Positions 43,368 through 51,673 of a DNA stretch of 61,196 bases are shown here, piece after piece. Source of the stretch: Planctomycetales bacterium (lineage in GTDB: Bacteria; Planctomycetota; Planctomycetia; Planctomycetales; Planctomycetaceae); NCBI GenBank assembly GCA_026400835.1, contig JAPLOA010000037.1, forward strand, positions 1 through 61,196, written 5' to 3'. Every line of letters starts with the position of its first letter. Position 1 is the stretch's first letter. Under the pieces are notes generated by a model. The model did not search any database. It was given only the letters and a program-made list of their open reading frames with translations, and was not told the origin of the DNA. The position numbers were made by a program, and so were the translations under genes.

Positions 43368-45551
43368 GTGACGACAGGTTCCCATTACACCGTTTTGGCT
43401 CGACGTTTTCGGCCTCAGGCGTTTGACGACGTCGTCGGGCAGGAACATGTTTCGCGAGCACTTCGGAATGCCATTCGTGCCGGCCGAGTTGCTCATGCCT
43501 ACATGTTTACGGGGGCTCGCGGAGTCGGAAAAACGTCGACCGCCCGAATTCTGGCGAAGGCATTGAATTGCCCGAATGTGGTGGATGGGGTTCCGTGTAA
43601 TCAGTGTGAAATCTGCGACGGAATCTCTGCCGGAAACGACGTCGACGTGCTGGAGATCGACGGTGCATCCAATCGCGGGATCGATGATATTCGATCGCTC
43701 CGCGCGAATGTTGGCGTGAGATCGATGAGGACTCAGTTCAAAGTCTACATCATCGACGAAGTTCACATGTTGACCAAAGAAGCCTTCAACGCGCTGTTGA
43801 AGACTCTGGAAGAACCGCCGCCGAATGTGAAGTTTGTATTCTGCACGACAGAACCAAATAAAGTCCCCGACACGATCCTGTCGCGATGTCAGCGGTTTGA
43901 CTTTTCCAGCATTAACGATCGCTCGATTGGTGATCGATTGCGCGAGATTGCCAAAGCGGAAGGGTTCGAAGTTGACGAAGATGCTCTGGAACTGGTGGCT
44001 CGCCGAGCCCGTGGTTCGATGCGTGATAGTCAGTCGCTGTTTGACCAATTGCTGGCTTTCAGTGACGGGACCGTTTCTGCCGACGATGTGCATCGCATGC
44101 TGGGAACGGCGGGCGATGAACGGCTCGTTGAATTCTTCGACGCCATCATTGAACATCGGCCCGGCGAAGTGCTGACAAATCTGGATACGGCTTTCGGTCT
44201 GGGTGTCCAGCCCGGCGAATTGATGGATCAGTGTATTGGCTATGTGCGCGACCTGATGGTGACGCTGTCGGGAGGCACTGAGGTTCCTCTGTGCAGCGTC
44301 GCCAATCGCCATCGTGACATTCTCATGCGACAGGGGACTCGTCTTGGCATGCATTCTGTCATGGCGGCGTTTCAGATTCTGTCCGATGCCAAGAACCAGA
44401 TGTTTCGCAGCACGTTTGCTCGAACCGTTCTGGAAATGGCGATGGTCCAACTCAGCCTGCTCGAAAATCTAACGGCTATCAGTGATCTGCTGTCAGGGCG
44501 ATTGCCAACACTGCCGGAGTTACCTGCACCGTCGAATCTATCGACGACGTCATCTGCAGGGGCTGCGTCGGCTCAGGCCTCGGCAGCGCCTGTGAGCGAA
44601 AAAAAAAACACTGAATCCCTGACGCGGGCCTCGTCGCCGATCGCTCCGCCGGATGCCTCAGATAGCGGTGAAGAGGAATCCAGCGACTTTGATTTGGACG
44701 AATCCGATGACGATTTGCATGAGCTTCGCGCGACGCCATCGGTAGCGACAGCACCCATGCTCGCCGCAACACCAGCCACTCCCGTTGCTTCGGAAGCTGT
44801 TGGTGCGTCGCACATTGCTTCTTCAGCTCCTCCTCAGTCGGACAGTCCGGCAGGCACGACTGCAACGATGCACATCCAGCCAGCGGTTGTGACGCAAGCC
44901 GAACAGGTTCCAGTGCCGCTTACGCCTGTGACTGCTTCATCCACTCCACCTGCCCCGGCGATCGAGAAGCCTGCACCGACAGCGAAGAGTGAACCTGTGT
45001 CGTCATTAACACAGGCGGATTGTCCACGATTGTTTCAGGAGTTACTAAAGACCGTCGGGTTGACGATTTCCGCGGGGCTGAAGATGGCGTCGGATCTCGT
45101 CCTTGTCGCGCCAAATCGGCTGGAGATCCATTTAGACAGCTCCTACGACTTTGCAAAAAAGGTGCTCGATCAGCCGGACAGTCGCGGTCGGATTGAAGCC
45201 GAAATCCTGAAGCTGACTGGAGAACCTTTTACGGTCAATCTGCGACTGGTGGCGTCTACTCGGCCAAAGCCGCAACCTGTGGTTGAAAAGCCCGCAGATC
45301 CTCCCGCCGCAGCAGGAGCGAAAAACAACAAGGCTTCAGGAGGCACGTCGCAGGCCACCGAATCTGCTCCGAAACCTGCCGCGCGAACTGTCGAGGCAAC
45401 GCCTCCACAGCGAAACCTGCTGGGCGAAGTGGATCCGTCACGCGATCCTTTCGTGCGTCAGGTGATGGAAGTTTTTGGAGCAACCGTGGTCAAAGTGACC
45501 GTCGCTCCGGCCGTTAAGGTTGCTGAAACAGAGGCTGTGGCCGACCATTAG
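43368..45551 (+). CDS. dnaX: DNA polymerase III subunits gamma and tau
   Basis: DnaX is the clamp-loader ATPase of the replicative polymerase. The GTG start at 43368 gives a 727-residue tau. The AAA+ core includes YTVLARRFRPQAFDDVVGQE, Walker A FTGARGVGKTSTARILAKAL, a zinc site (CPNVVDGVPCNQCEIC), Walker B VYIIDEVHML and CTTEPNKVPDTILSRCQRFD. A Pro/Ala/Thr-rich linker and a C-terminal tau-type domain follow (DCPRLFQELLKTVGLTISAG). At 44599-44608 ten A occur in a row at the start of the linker. A -1 slip yields two or three Lys, His and then TGA, giving a gamma of about 415 residues. YbaB follows 44 bases after the stop. Confidence 0.96.
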   Translation: MTTGSHYTVLARRFRPQAFDDVVGQEHVSRALRNAIRAGRVAHAYMFTGARGVGKTSTARILAKALNCPNVVDGVPCNQCEICDGISAGNDVDVLEIDGASNRGIDDIRSLRANVGVRSMRTQFKVYIIDEVHMLTKEAFNALLKTLEEPPPNVKFVFCTTEPNKVPDTILSRCQRFDFSSINDRSIGDRLREIAKAEGFEVDEDALELVARRARGSMRDSQSLFDQLLAFSDGTVSADDVHRMLGTAGDERLVEFFDAIIEHRPGEVLTNLDTAFGLGVQPGELMDQCIGYVRDLMVTLSGGTEVPLCSVANRHRDILMRQGTRLGMHSVMAAFQILSDAKNQMFRSTFARTVLEMAMVQLSLLENLTAISDLLSGRLPTLPELPAPSNLSTTSSAGAASAQASAAPVSEKKNTESLTRASSPIAPPDASDSGEEESSDFDLDESDDDLHELRATPSVATAPMLAATPATPVASEAVGASHIASSAPPQSDSPAGTTATMHIQPAVVTQAEQVPVPLTPVTASSTPPAPAIEKPAPTAKSEPVSSLTQADCPRLFQELLKTVGLTISAGLKMASDLVLVAPNRLEIHLDSSYDFAKKVLDQPDSRGRIEAEILKLTGEPFTVNLRLVASTRPKPQPVVEKPADPPAAAGAKNNKASGGTSQATESAPKPAARTVEATPPQRNLLGEVDPSRDPFVRQVMEVFGATVVKVTVAPAVKVAETEAVADH
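44599..44614 (+). promoter_or_regulatory. Probable dnaX slippage/frameshift site
   Basis: The zero frame reads GAA AAA AAA AAC ACT GAA. Ten consecutive A form a slippery run; in the -1 frame AAA AAA CAC TGA follows, placing a stop at 44612-44614 directly after it. In the +1 frame a TGA comes after four more codons (AAA ACA CTG AAT CCC TGA). A comparable A-rich slip makes gamma in E. coli and Thermus. The run lies at the domain boundary, where gamma ends in other bacteria. Confidence 0.7.
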
Positions 45552-45595
45552 CGGATTTCTCGTCGGAGCTTACCTCCTGTTCTTCGGAGTTTGAT

Positions 45596-45955
45596 ATGTT
45601 TGGTGGACTCAAGAATCTTGCAAGCATGGCCAGCATGATGAGCCAGGCCGGTGATATTCAGGCCAAAGTGGCTGCGGCGAAAGAACGCATCGGTCGCCTC
45701 ACGGTTGAAGGCACGGCTGGCGGCGACGCGGTGACGGTTCGCATGACCGGCGACTTTCAGGTCAGCGGCGTGGACATTCATCAGTGGCTGATCGAAGCGA
45801 AGAATCGGGAGTTGATGCAGGAACTTGTCGCTACCGCGACTAACCACGCCATTCAGAAAGCCAAAGAAGCGGCCGCAAGGGAGATGGCCGACATCGCCGG
45901 GGGAATGAATATCCCCGGCTTGCAGGATGCCCTGTCCAAAATGGGGATGAGCTGA
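45596..45955 (+). CDS. YbaB/EbfC family nucleoid-associated protein
   Basis: The 119-residue protein has the YbaB fold and length: a helix with MFGGLKNLASMASMMSQAGD, then AKERIGRLTVEGTAGGDAVT, VRMTGDFQVSGVDIHQWLIE and a long C-terminal helix NHAIQKAKEAAAREMADIAG. YbaB proteins bind DNA as dimers and form tweezers-like structures. It follows dnaX on the same strand with a GGAG seven bases before the ATG, the standard dnaX-ybaB pair. In most bacteria recR comes next, but here a repeat-rich gap follows. It probably shares the dnaX transcript. Confidence 0.93.
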   Translation: MFGGLKNLASMASMMSQAGDIQAKVAAAKERIGRLTVEGTAGGDAVTVRMTGDFQVSGVDIHQWLIEAKNRELMQELVATATNHAIQKAKEAAAREMADIAGGMNIPGLQDALSKMGMS

Positions 45956-46091
45956 TCTACTCGTGCCGCGAGAGCGGCTGTGGCCCGCCGAAGCTTGAAA
46001 TTGCGGCGACAGACCCTCGCAGCGCAAGCTCGTGAAGACCCGATGCACTTTTGCATTCCGCTGACAGGAGGGACTGTTGATTTAATGTGCT

Positions 46092-46350
46092 TTCACAACC
46101 CGAAACGTGAGTCAGGGATAAGATCTGCCGCCTTTTTCGAAAACAATCCCTCGCTGACGCGTTTTGAAGTTGCGCTGTTCAAGAATGGGGAAGATCAACG
46201 GGACGAAAACAAGGGAATCATCACAACCCGACGCGTCAGCGAGGGATTCTTGGAGACATTGGTAAAACGGGAAATCGCAATCCCTCGCTGACGCGTCGGG
46301 TTGTGATAGCCGCAAAATGCGCAACTTCAAAACTTACGCGTCGGGTTGCG
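46092..46350. repeat. Dispersed inverted repeat family, copy E
   Basis: CACAACCCGAAACGTGAGTC, then CAATCCCTCGCTGACGCG with TTTTGAAGTTGCGCTGTTC, then ATCACAACCCGACGCGTCAG and CAATCCCTCGCTGACGCGTC, ending with GCGCAACTTCAAAACTTACG, are arranged as in copies B, D and F. Sequence 46351-46720 shows no gene. Confidence 0.8.
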
Positions 46351-46720
46351 ATTAAATCAACAGCCTGAGGAAATCCCGGCGCACCGCACGACGCGGTACC
46401 ATTGAACCACCAAAACACTGACATGACGGGCGATTAAATCATCATGACACGCTCAGGTGGACCTTGACGATCAGACAGTCCATGAAAGTCGCATGGCGGC
46501 AGTTTTTGCCGAATTCCAGCGGCTGTAGAATACCGCATTTTCGTTGTTCGGGCTGCAAAATCCGTCCATTTTAACTGACCGGCCCGACACACTCTGAATC
46601 GCCGAAACGATAGTTGCGATCCTCAGAATCGCCCGGCGGCTTATCCGAAACCTTCGTCACAGACATTGCAGGTTCTATGTTCATCATGTCCCGCAGGACA
46701 CGAGATCAGGATCGCACTTC

Positions 46721-48160
46721 GTGGCTCAAGCATTTCAATGGTTCGGAAAGTCGGCAAAGCCGGTAAGCAAGCAGGAGAGAACGTCTCCTGAGTTGCCTAC
46801 CGCTGCAGGCGATTCGTCTTCAATCCGTCCGCAGCTTTCAAGTTGCGGCTTCTCGGAGCGCATCGATCAAGCGGCCGGGCTTCTGGTCCAGCCATCTGCA
46901 GGCAGGTCGCGGGTGGCTCAACGCAGCAGTCTCTTCGCAAAGTTGTTTGTAGCCGCGTTAGTTTGTGCCGCACAGACGCTGTCAGCCCACGGTGACAACA
47001 GCAACGTCGTTACATCAGCCAGAGAATCCGCCGGCGATCAGGCTGTTGCTTCAAGTGCCCCCAGAAGACCAGTCAGTACATGGCTCGACCCGCTTCGCCA
47101 GTCGAAAAGCAGGAAGTCCGACGCGTCAAAGTCCGGAGAACAACCAGGCGACGCTGAAACTGCAGGGGACTTTGATCTTTCGGAATACTCCCAGGCTCCG
47201 GACGCCAGGTCGTCAGTCGTCAACATGCCCGCTCAGGGAGCGATCAGAACGACAGCGCACACCCGGGAACAAGCCGAGCCCATAAGCGGTGAAGAGCAGA
47301 TTGTCATTCCTGAGTCGCAAACGGAGCAAGCCTTTTATCCGGCCATGACGCCGGACGCGGTTTTCTCTGAGTATCCGCAGACTCACGAACAACATCTCTG
47401 CTGGCAACTACTTCCCAACGGATTGCTCTACAAAACCTACATCGCCGGTGAAAAAGAAGCGAGGATGCAGCTTGTGTCATTTTACGACACCAGGAGTAAA
47501 CGCAAGATCTGGGAAGCAGTGCTTGGCGGTCGGGTCGGCTTGATTCGCCTGTCAGATCCGTCAGTCTCTAATAGCGACGCATTTCAGTTGGACCTCGAAG
47601 GCGCCGTGTTTGCCCGTGTTCTGCCCGAAGAGGTGAGCGCGATGCTGGAGGGATCTGACTATCGCGTTGGTTTGTATGGCACATGGAAGTTCGATCGACT
47701 GTCGTACCGAGCGGGCTATTATCACATCAGCTCACATGTGGGCGATGAGTACCTGATTGCGAATCCGCTGTTCAATCGCATCAACTATGTACGAGACTCC
47801 CTGCTGTTGGGCACGGCTTACGATCTCAATGATGTCTCGCGCATCTACGGAGAGATCGGCTACGCTCTGGGTATTGAGGGTGGAGCAAAGCCACTTGAGT
47901 TTCAGTTCGGTGCCGAGTACACACCTCTCCCGACAACTCAATTCACGGGCGCTCCTTTTGCGGCCGTGAATACCCATCTCCGTGAAGACTTCGATTTTAA
48001 CGGCGGAGTGAATGTCGTAGCCGGCTGGGGCTGGCAGGGCGAGCATTCTAAACGCCGGCTGCGTCTTGGTCTGAACTATTACAACGGTCCATCATTGCAG
48101 TACGAATTCTTCGACCGTTGGGAGAATCTGGTCGGTGGCGGTATCTGGCTGGACTACTGA
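46721..48160 (+). CDS. DUF1207 family protein
   Basis: The GTG at 46721 (MAQAFQWFGK) is the earliest start. About 70 polar residues precede a hydrophobic signal-like segment (LFAKLFVAALVCAAQTLSAH), a pattern frequent in planctomycete envelope proteins. The C-terminal 260 residues form the DUF1207 domain: LLYKTYIAGEKEARMQLVSF, IWEAVLGGRVGLIRL, FARVLPEEVSAMLEGSDYRV, YRAGYYHISSHVGDEYLI, and the final HSKRRLRLGLNYYNGPSLQY with FDRWENLVGGGIWLDY. The many aromatic, alternating strands and terminal aromatic residue suggest an outer-membrane-type beta-barrel, which is inference. The function is unknown. It converges with the TPR lipoprotein gene: the two coding ends overlap by seven bases. Confidence 0.85.
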   Translation: MAQAFQWFGKSAKPVSKQERTSPELPTAAGDSSSIRPQLSSCGFSERIDQAAGLLVQPSAGRSRVAQRSSLFAKLFVAALVCAAQTLSAHGDNSNVVTSARESAGDQAVASSAPRRPVSTWLDPLRQSKSRKSDASKSGEQPGDAETAGDFDLSEYSQAPDARSSVVNMPAQGAIRTTAHTREQAEPISGEEQIVIPESQTEQAFYPAMTPDAVFSEYPQTHEQHLCWQLLPNGLLYKTYIAGEKEARMQLVSFYDTRSKRKIWEAVLGGRVGLIRLSDPSVSNSDAFQLDLEGAVFARVLPEEVSAMLEGSDYRVGLYGTWKFDRLSYRAGYYHISSHVGDEYLIANPLFNRINYVRDSLLLGTAYDLNDVSRIYGEIGYALGIEGGAKPLEFQFGAEYTPLPTTQFTGAPFAAVNTHLREDFDFNGGVNVVAGWGWQGEHSKRRLRLGLNYYNGPSLQYEFFDRWENLVGGGIWLDY

Positions 48161-49560
48161 ACCGACGAGTCGGGGTTGAAGCCTTCCGCCGTGCTTGTGT
48201 CGCGAGCGGCTGCAGGCTTCTCAATCATCGCTTCGCGAATTTCTTTGGCGCGAGCCTGATCTTCATCGGCTTCTGTGGTCGCACCGGCCGCACGCTGTTT
48301 TTCTGCACGCTGTTCATAAGCGACCGCGACCTGTTCATCAAAGCGTTTCGCCGATTCAAAGTCAGCAATTGCAAGGTCAAGATTCTCCAGTCGCAGCCAT
48401 AGATCGCCTCGCAGGGAGTAGGCTTCCAGCGACGGATTCGCGACGATCGATTCATCACAGTCGAGCATCGCCTTCTGGTAGTCGCCGGTTCTGACCCACG
48501 CCACTGCACGATCAAACAGAGCCTGGGCATTGCCCGGACTTACGGTCAGAGCGCGATTGAAGTCCTGAATCGCGGCGTTGTACTGTTGGCCGTCCATCAG
48601 ATGCTGGCCGCGAACAATCCAGGCACGGGGATCACGGGCATTGCGTCCGGCCACCTGTGTGAGATTAGTCAGTTGGTTGAGCCATTCGATCTTGTTGGCG
48701 TCTGTCTGCGCTTCTGCAAAGCGATTCTGCTTGATCAGTGCGGCACGGTGGTGATTGACCCAGCGGGCATCCATGGGATCAAGTTCCATAGCCCGGGCGA
48801 ACGACTTTTCAGCGTCTGCAAATTTTTCCTGTTGCATGGCCACGAGGCCGCAGTTATTCCAGGCGGTGACATAGTTTTCTTTGATATGCAAAGCCTGTTT
48901 GATATCGGCCATCGCTTTATCAAGCTCATTGAGTTTCATCTGAGCGAAACCGCGATTGTTCCATGCGTCTGAGAGGTTTCGATCGGCTTCAATCGCCAAA
49001 GAAAAATCAGCAATCGCTGCTTTGTAGTCCTTGCCAGCCAGAGCCAGTAATCCTCGATTGTTAAGTGCGGCCCCGTGTTTGGGGTTGATCGAAATGGCTT
49101 TGTCGAAGTCAGCCCGAGCTTCAGCACCGAGGCCCTGACCCATCAGAAAATAACCACGGTAGTTGTAAAGATCCGGATCGTTTGGGGAAAGTCGTACGGC
49201 AGTACTGAAGTCTGCACGAGCATTGGCGTTCTCTCCCTGCAGGGAATAGACATCGGCACGCATGCGAAACAGTGTTGCGTCTTCCGGAGTGATCCCGATG
49301 GCCTGACTGAGCGACTCAATAGCCACTCCATTCAGCCCGGACGTGACGGCAGTATTGGCTCTCTGAAGCAGTTGTTTAACGGCTGATGAATACTGATCGA
49401 TGGTCTGAGCATTAGCGTTCGCAGAGACCTTCGCGTCGGGACTTTGATTTGGAATTGACAACGGAATTCCAGCCGACTTGGCTTCGCCGTTTTTGGCATC
49501 TGAACCGCCACACCCGACAAGTGCAAATCCCGCAAGCAGTGTGATGGCAGTTCGACGCAT
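48154..49560 (-). CDS. TPR-repeat lipoprotein
   Basis: The 468-residue protein begins MRRTAITLLAGFALVGCGGS, a lipoprotein signal with Cys17. From about residue 60 onward it consists of roughly ten TPR units, for example AGIPLSIPNQ spacer then NPDLYNYRGYFLMGQGLGAE-like helix pairs: KHGAALNNRGLLALAGKDYK, NLSDAWNNRGFAQMKLNELD, DPRAWIVRGQHLMDGQQYNA. Such repeats bind other proteins. The last 60 residues are charged (AEDQARAKEIREA-like) with no TPR. It is probably on the periplasmic face and serves as an assembly or scaffold protein; the partner is unknown. It is transcribed alone, opposing the DUF1207 gene. Confidence 0.88.
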   Translation of the reverse strand: MRRTAITLLAGFALVGCGGSDAKNGEAKSAGIPLSIPNQSPDAKVSANANAQTIDQYSSAVKQLLQRANTAVTSGLNGVAIESLSQAIGITPEDATLFRMRADVYSLQGENANARADFSTAVRLSPNDPDLYNYRGYFLMGQGLGAEARADFDKAISINPKHGAALNNRGLLALAGKDYKAAIADFSLAIEADRNLSDAWNNRGFAQMKLNELDKAMADIKQALHIKENYVTAWNNCGLVAMQQEKFADAEKSFARAMELDPMDARWVNHHRAALIKQNRFAEAQTDANKIEWLNQLTNLTQVAGRNARDPRAWIVRGQHLMDGQQYNAAIQDFNRALTVSPGNAQALFDRAVAWVRTGDYQKAMLDCDESIVANPSLEAYSLRGDLWLRLENLDLAIADFESAKRFDEQVAVAYEQRAEKQRAAGATTEADEDQARAKEIREAMIEKPAAARDTSTAEGFNPDSSVQ

Positions 49561-50008
49561 TATTCGCTCCTTCGAAGTTCAGTTCGGGCAGCTCTTTTCC
49601 GGTGAATTCTCAGAAAAGACCTCGTCGGATGCACGCAGCCCTGCGTTTAATCCGATCCTCATTGACTTTTAGCTCGAATCGCTTGTTGGTGTCAATTCGA
49701 CTTTTCTTCCGATCCTGATGATGACAGAAGAATCACGGCATTTCATGGGGTTCAACGCGAAATCATGTGCGTGAGCGTAGCAAGTGGAGCGTCCTGCGAT
49801 TGATCCTGAAAGTATGGCAGACAGGAGCCGGTCGTAGCGCTGCGCTGACCACCAGCTACCCGCTTGACCCGCTTCGCGGTGAATCACAACAAGCTTTCAC
49901 GGAGCGTGGGGAAAGCTGCGGAACCGTTCGGTTGTCAAGTTTATTCCTCCCGCCGTGTCCTGTGCGATCGCACCATGTGCTGCCCTAAGAATAGCGAGAA
50001 CCTGATGC
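49561..50008. other. Intergenic stretch, nothing recognised
   Basis: No credible gene, terminator or repeat was seen between the TPR lipoprotein start and the FGE gene end. Confidence 0.5.
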
Positions 50009-51163
50009 TCAATCGGCTTTGACTTCCTTCACGCAACGAAAACCCACATGGTTGCTGGCGGTTCGAACTTCTCCTTTGCCCCGAGTCCCTACCATGTAAC
50101 GGGTGCAATAGAGATCAGTACACAGAAATGAACCGCCCCGATGAACTCGCTTCTTCTCAGTTGGTTCTACTGGATCAAAGGGAACATCGGGCCCCTTTGG
50201 ATTTCGAGCGACCTCACCAGTTTTTGCCAGCGTTGCATAATAGTCATGGCGGTACCAGTCACGAGTCCACTCCCAGACGTTCCCACCGACATCGTACAAC
50301 CCGAAAGGATTGGCCGCATACTGCTTCACCGGAGCGATGCCCTGAAACCCATCAGCACCGGTATCCTTGCCTTCGACCGGGAATTCTCCCTGATAAATAT
50401 TGGCCTGAAACTTCCCCTCCGGCTGCAATTCATTTCCCCATGCATAAAGATCGCCCGAACGTCCTCCCCGCGCGGCGAATTCCCATTCTGCTTCGGTCGG
50501 CAATCGCTTGCCGGCCCACTTCGCATAGGCCTCAGCATCCTCAAACGCAACTTGCACAACTGGATAATCAGCGTGATCGTCGATGCTGCTGTCTGGTCCC
50601 TCTGGATGACGCCAGTCGGTTCCGCCAATGTAACTCCACCATTGAAAGTAATTGTTGAGCGGCACGGATTCCTTCGTGGGAGAGAATACGGTCGAACCAG
50701 CAATCAGATTCTCCGGCGGTGCCGTGGGAAACTCTTCCTGAGTTGGTTTCCGCTCCGCTACCGTGACGTAACCAGTGGTTGCAACGAAGTCCGCGAACTG
50801 CCGGTTAGTGACTTCCGTTTCATCCATCCAGAAACCATCGACGTACACTCGATGAATTGGCACCGAATCCTGTGTGACGCCCGGCAAGCTGCAGAGAGAT
50901 TCGGCGGATGAATCACTTCCCATAGAAAACTCACCGCCCGGAATCCAGACCATGCCCGCGGGCGGTGTAACGTCCGGGGCTCCCTGCTTGTTCAGAGTTG
51001 TCGCCCCGAATCCGCTTTGGTCAACGGTTGCTTTTGATGCGTCTGCTGCGGGAAACTCGGTTTCAGGCGATGATGTTTCAAGCTCTGAATTCAAAGCGAA
51101 AAGAAACAGGCCAAGCGAAGCGATCAGGATCAAGAGACCAGCAAAGATTTGTAATCGAGGCAT
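50009..51163 (-). CDS. Formylglycine-generating enzyme (FGE-sulfatase domain)
   Basis: The 384-residue protein has an N-terminal membrane anchor (FAGLLILIASLGLFLFALNS) and then the full FGE-sulfatase domain from GMVWIPGGEFSMGSDSSAES. Landmarks are DETEVTNRQFADFV, the WRHPEGPDSSIDDHADYPVV segment, KRLPTEAEWEFAARGG, GLYDVGGNVWEWTRDW and NHVGFRCV. The copper-binding active-site pair of true FGE is present: Cys348 and Cys353 in HRGGSFLCTDLYCTRY. Many relatives called FGE lack these cysteines. It oxidises the cysteine of the CxPxR motif in sulfatases to formylglycine, and the two sulfatases in this window (CGPSR and CSPSR) are possible clients, although 20 kb away. The anchor suggests activity on exported substrates. 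Confidence 0.93.
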   Translation of the reverse strand: MPRLQIFAGLLILIASLGLFLFALNSELETSSPETEFPAADASKATVDQSGFGATTLNKQGAPDVTPPAGMVWIPGGEFSMGSDSSAESLCSLPGVTQDSVPIHRVYVDGFWMDETEVTNRQFADFVATTGYVTVAERKPTQEEFPTAPPENLIAGSTVFSPTKESVPLNNYFQWWSYIGGTDWRHPEGPDSSIDDHADYPVVQVAFEDAEAYAKWAGKRLPTEAEWEFAARGGRSGDLYAWGNELQPEGKFQANIYQGEFPVEGKDTGADGFQGIAPVKQYAANPFGLYDVGGNVWEWTRDWYRHDYYATLAKTGEVARNPKGPDVPFDPVEPTEKKRVHRGGSFLCTDLYCTRYMVGTRGKGEVRTASNHVGFRCVKEVKAD

Positions 51164-51673
51164 GATGAATTCTGAAAGATAGATTCACGAACAGAAACGA
51201 AGATGCCACGCAGGACATAAAGAATAATTCAAGCGGTCCGCACTGAGAGTCACCGAATTCGTGACGACCCCGATGTCTTCTACCCGGGCGTCGTAAACTT
51301 TCACCAATCCGGCAACAGCGAGGAATCTCGCTCCGCCTCCACAAGTATAGTTCCGGTTCAATCATTAATGAAGCACGAGAGTCTGGCTGCCGAACACCGA
51401 ACGCGATAGCTTCCGAAAAAGAATCCAGCCGCGGAAAACCTGCCGCAATCTTTACGATGAATCCAGATTCCCCGAAACGAAAAGAGTCACTAAGTCTCGC
51501 TGATGCAGGCTTTGACAAAACCGGTGAAGGCCCCTTGCAAGTCACTTTTTGTCGTGATTTCCCTGGCTTTGCAGGAGCAGAGCTCTGCGGCATTCAGTCC
51601 AGGGTTCGCGAGATATCCTGGTGCTCGGTCCGGCCTACGAAACACAACTCCTCAATTCACGGCCGACAAAGCA
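51164..51673. other. Intergenic stretch, nothing recognised
   Basis: No convincing gene, terminator or repeat was found upstream of the FGE gene. Confidence 0.5.

Noticed and set aside
46111-46424. Short frames with NPSLTRRV- or ASARDC-like peptides near repeats
   Set aside because: The same peptides appear at every copy of the dispersed inverted repeat in several frames, so they come from the repeat and not from genes.
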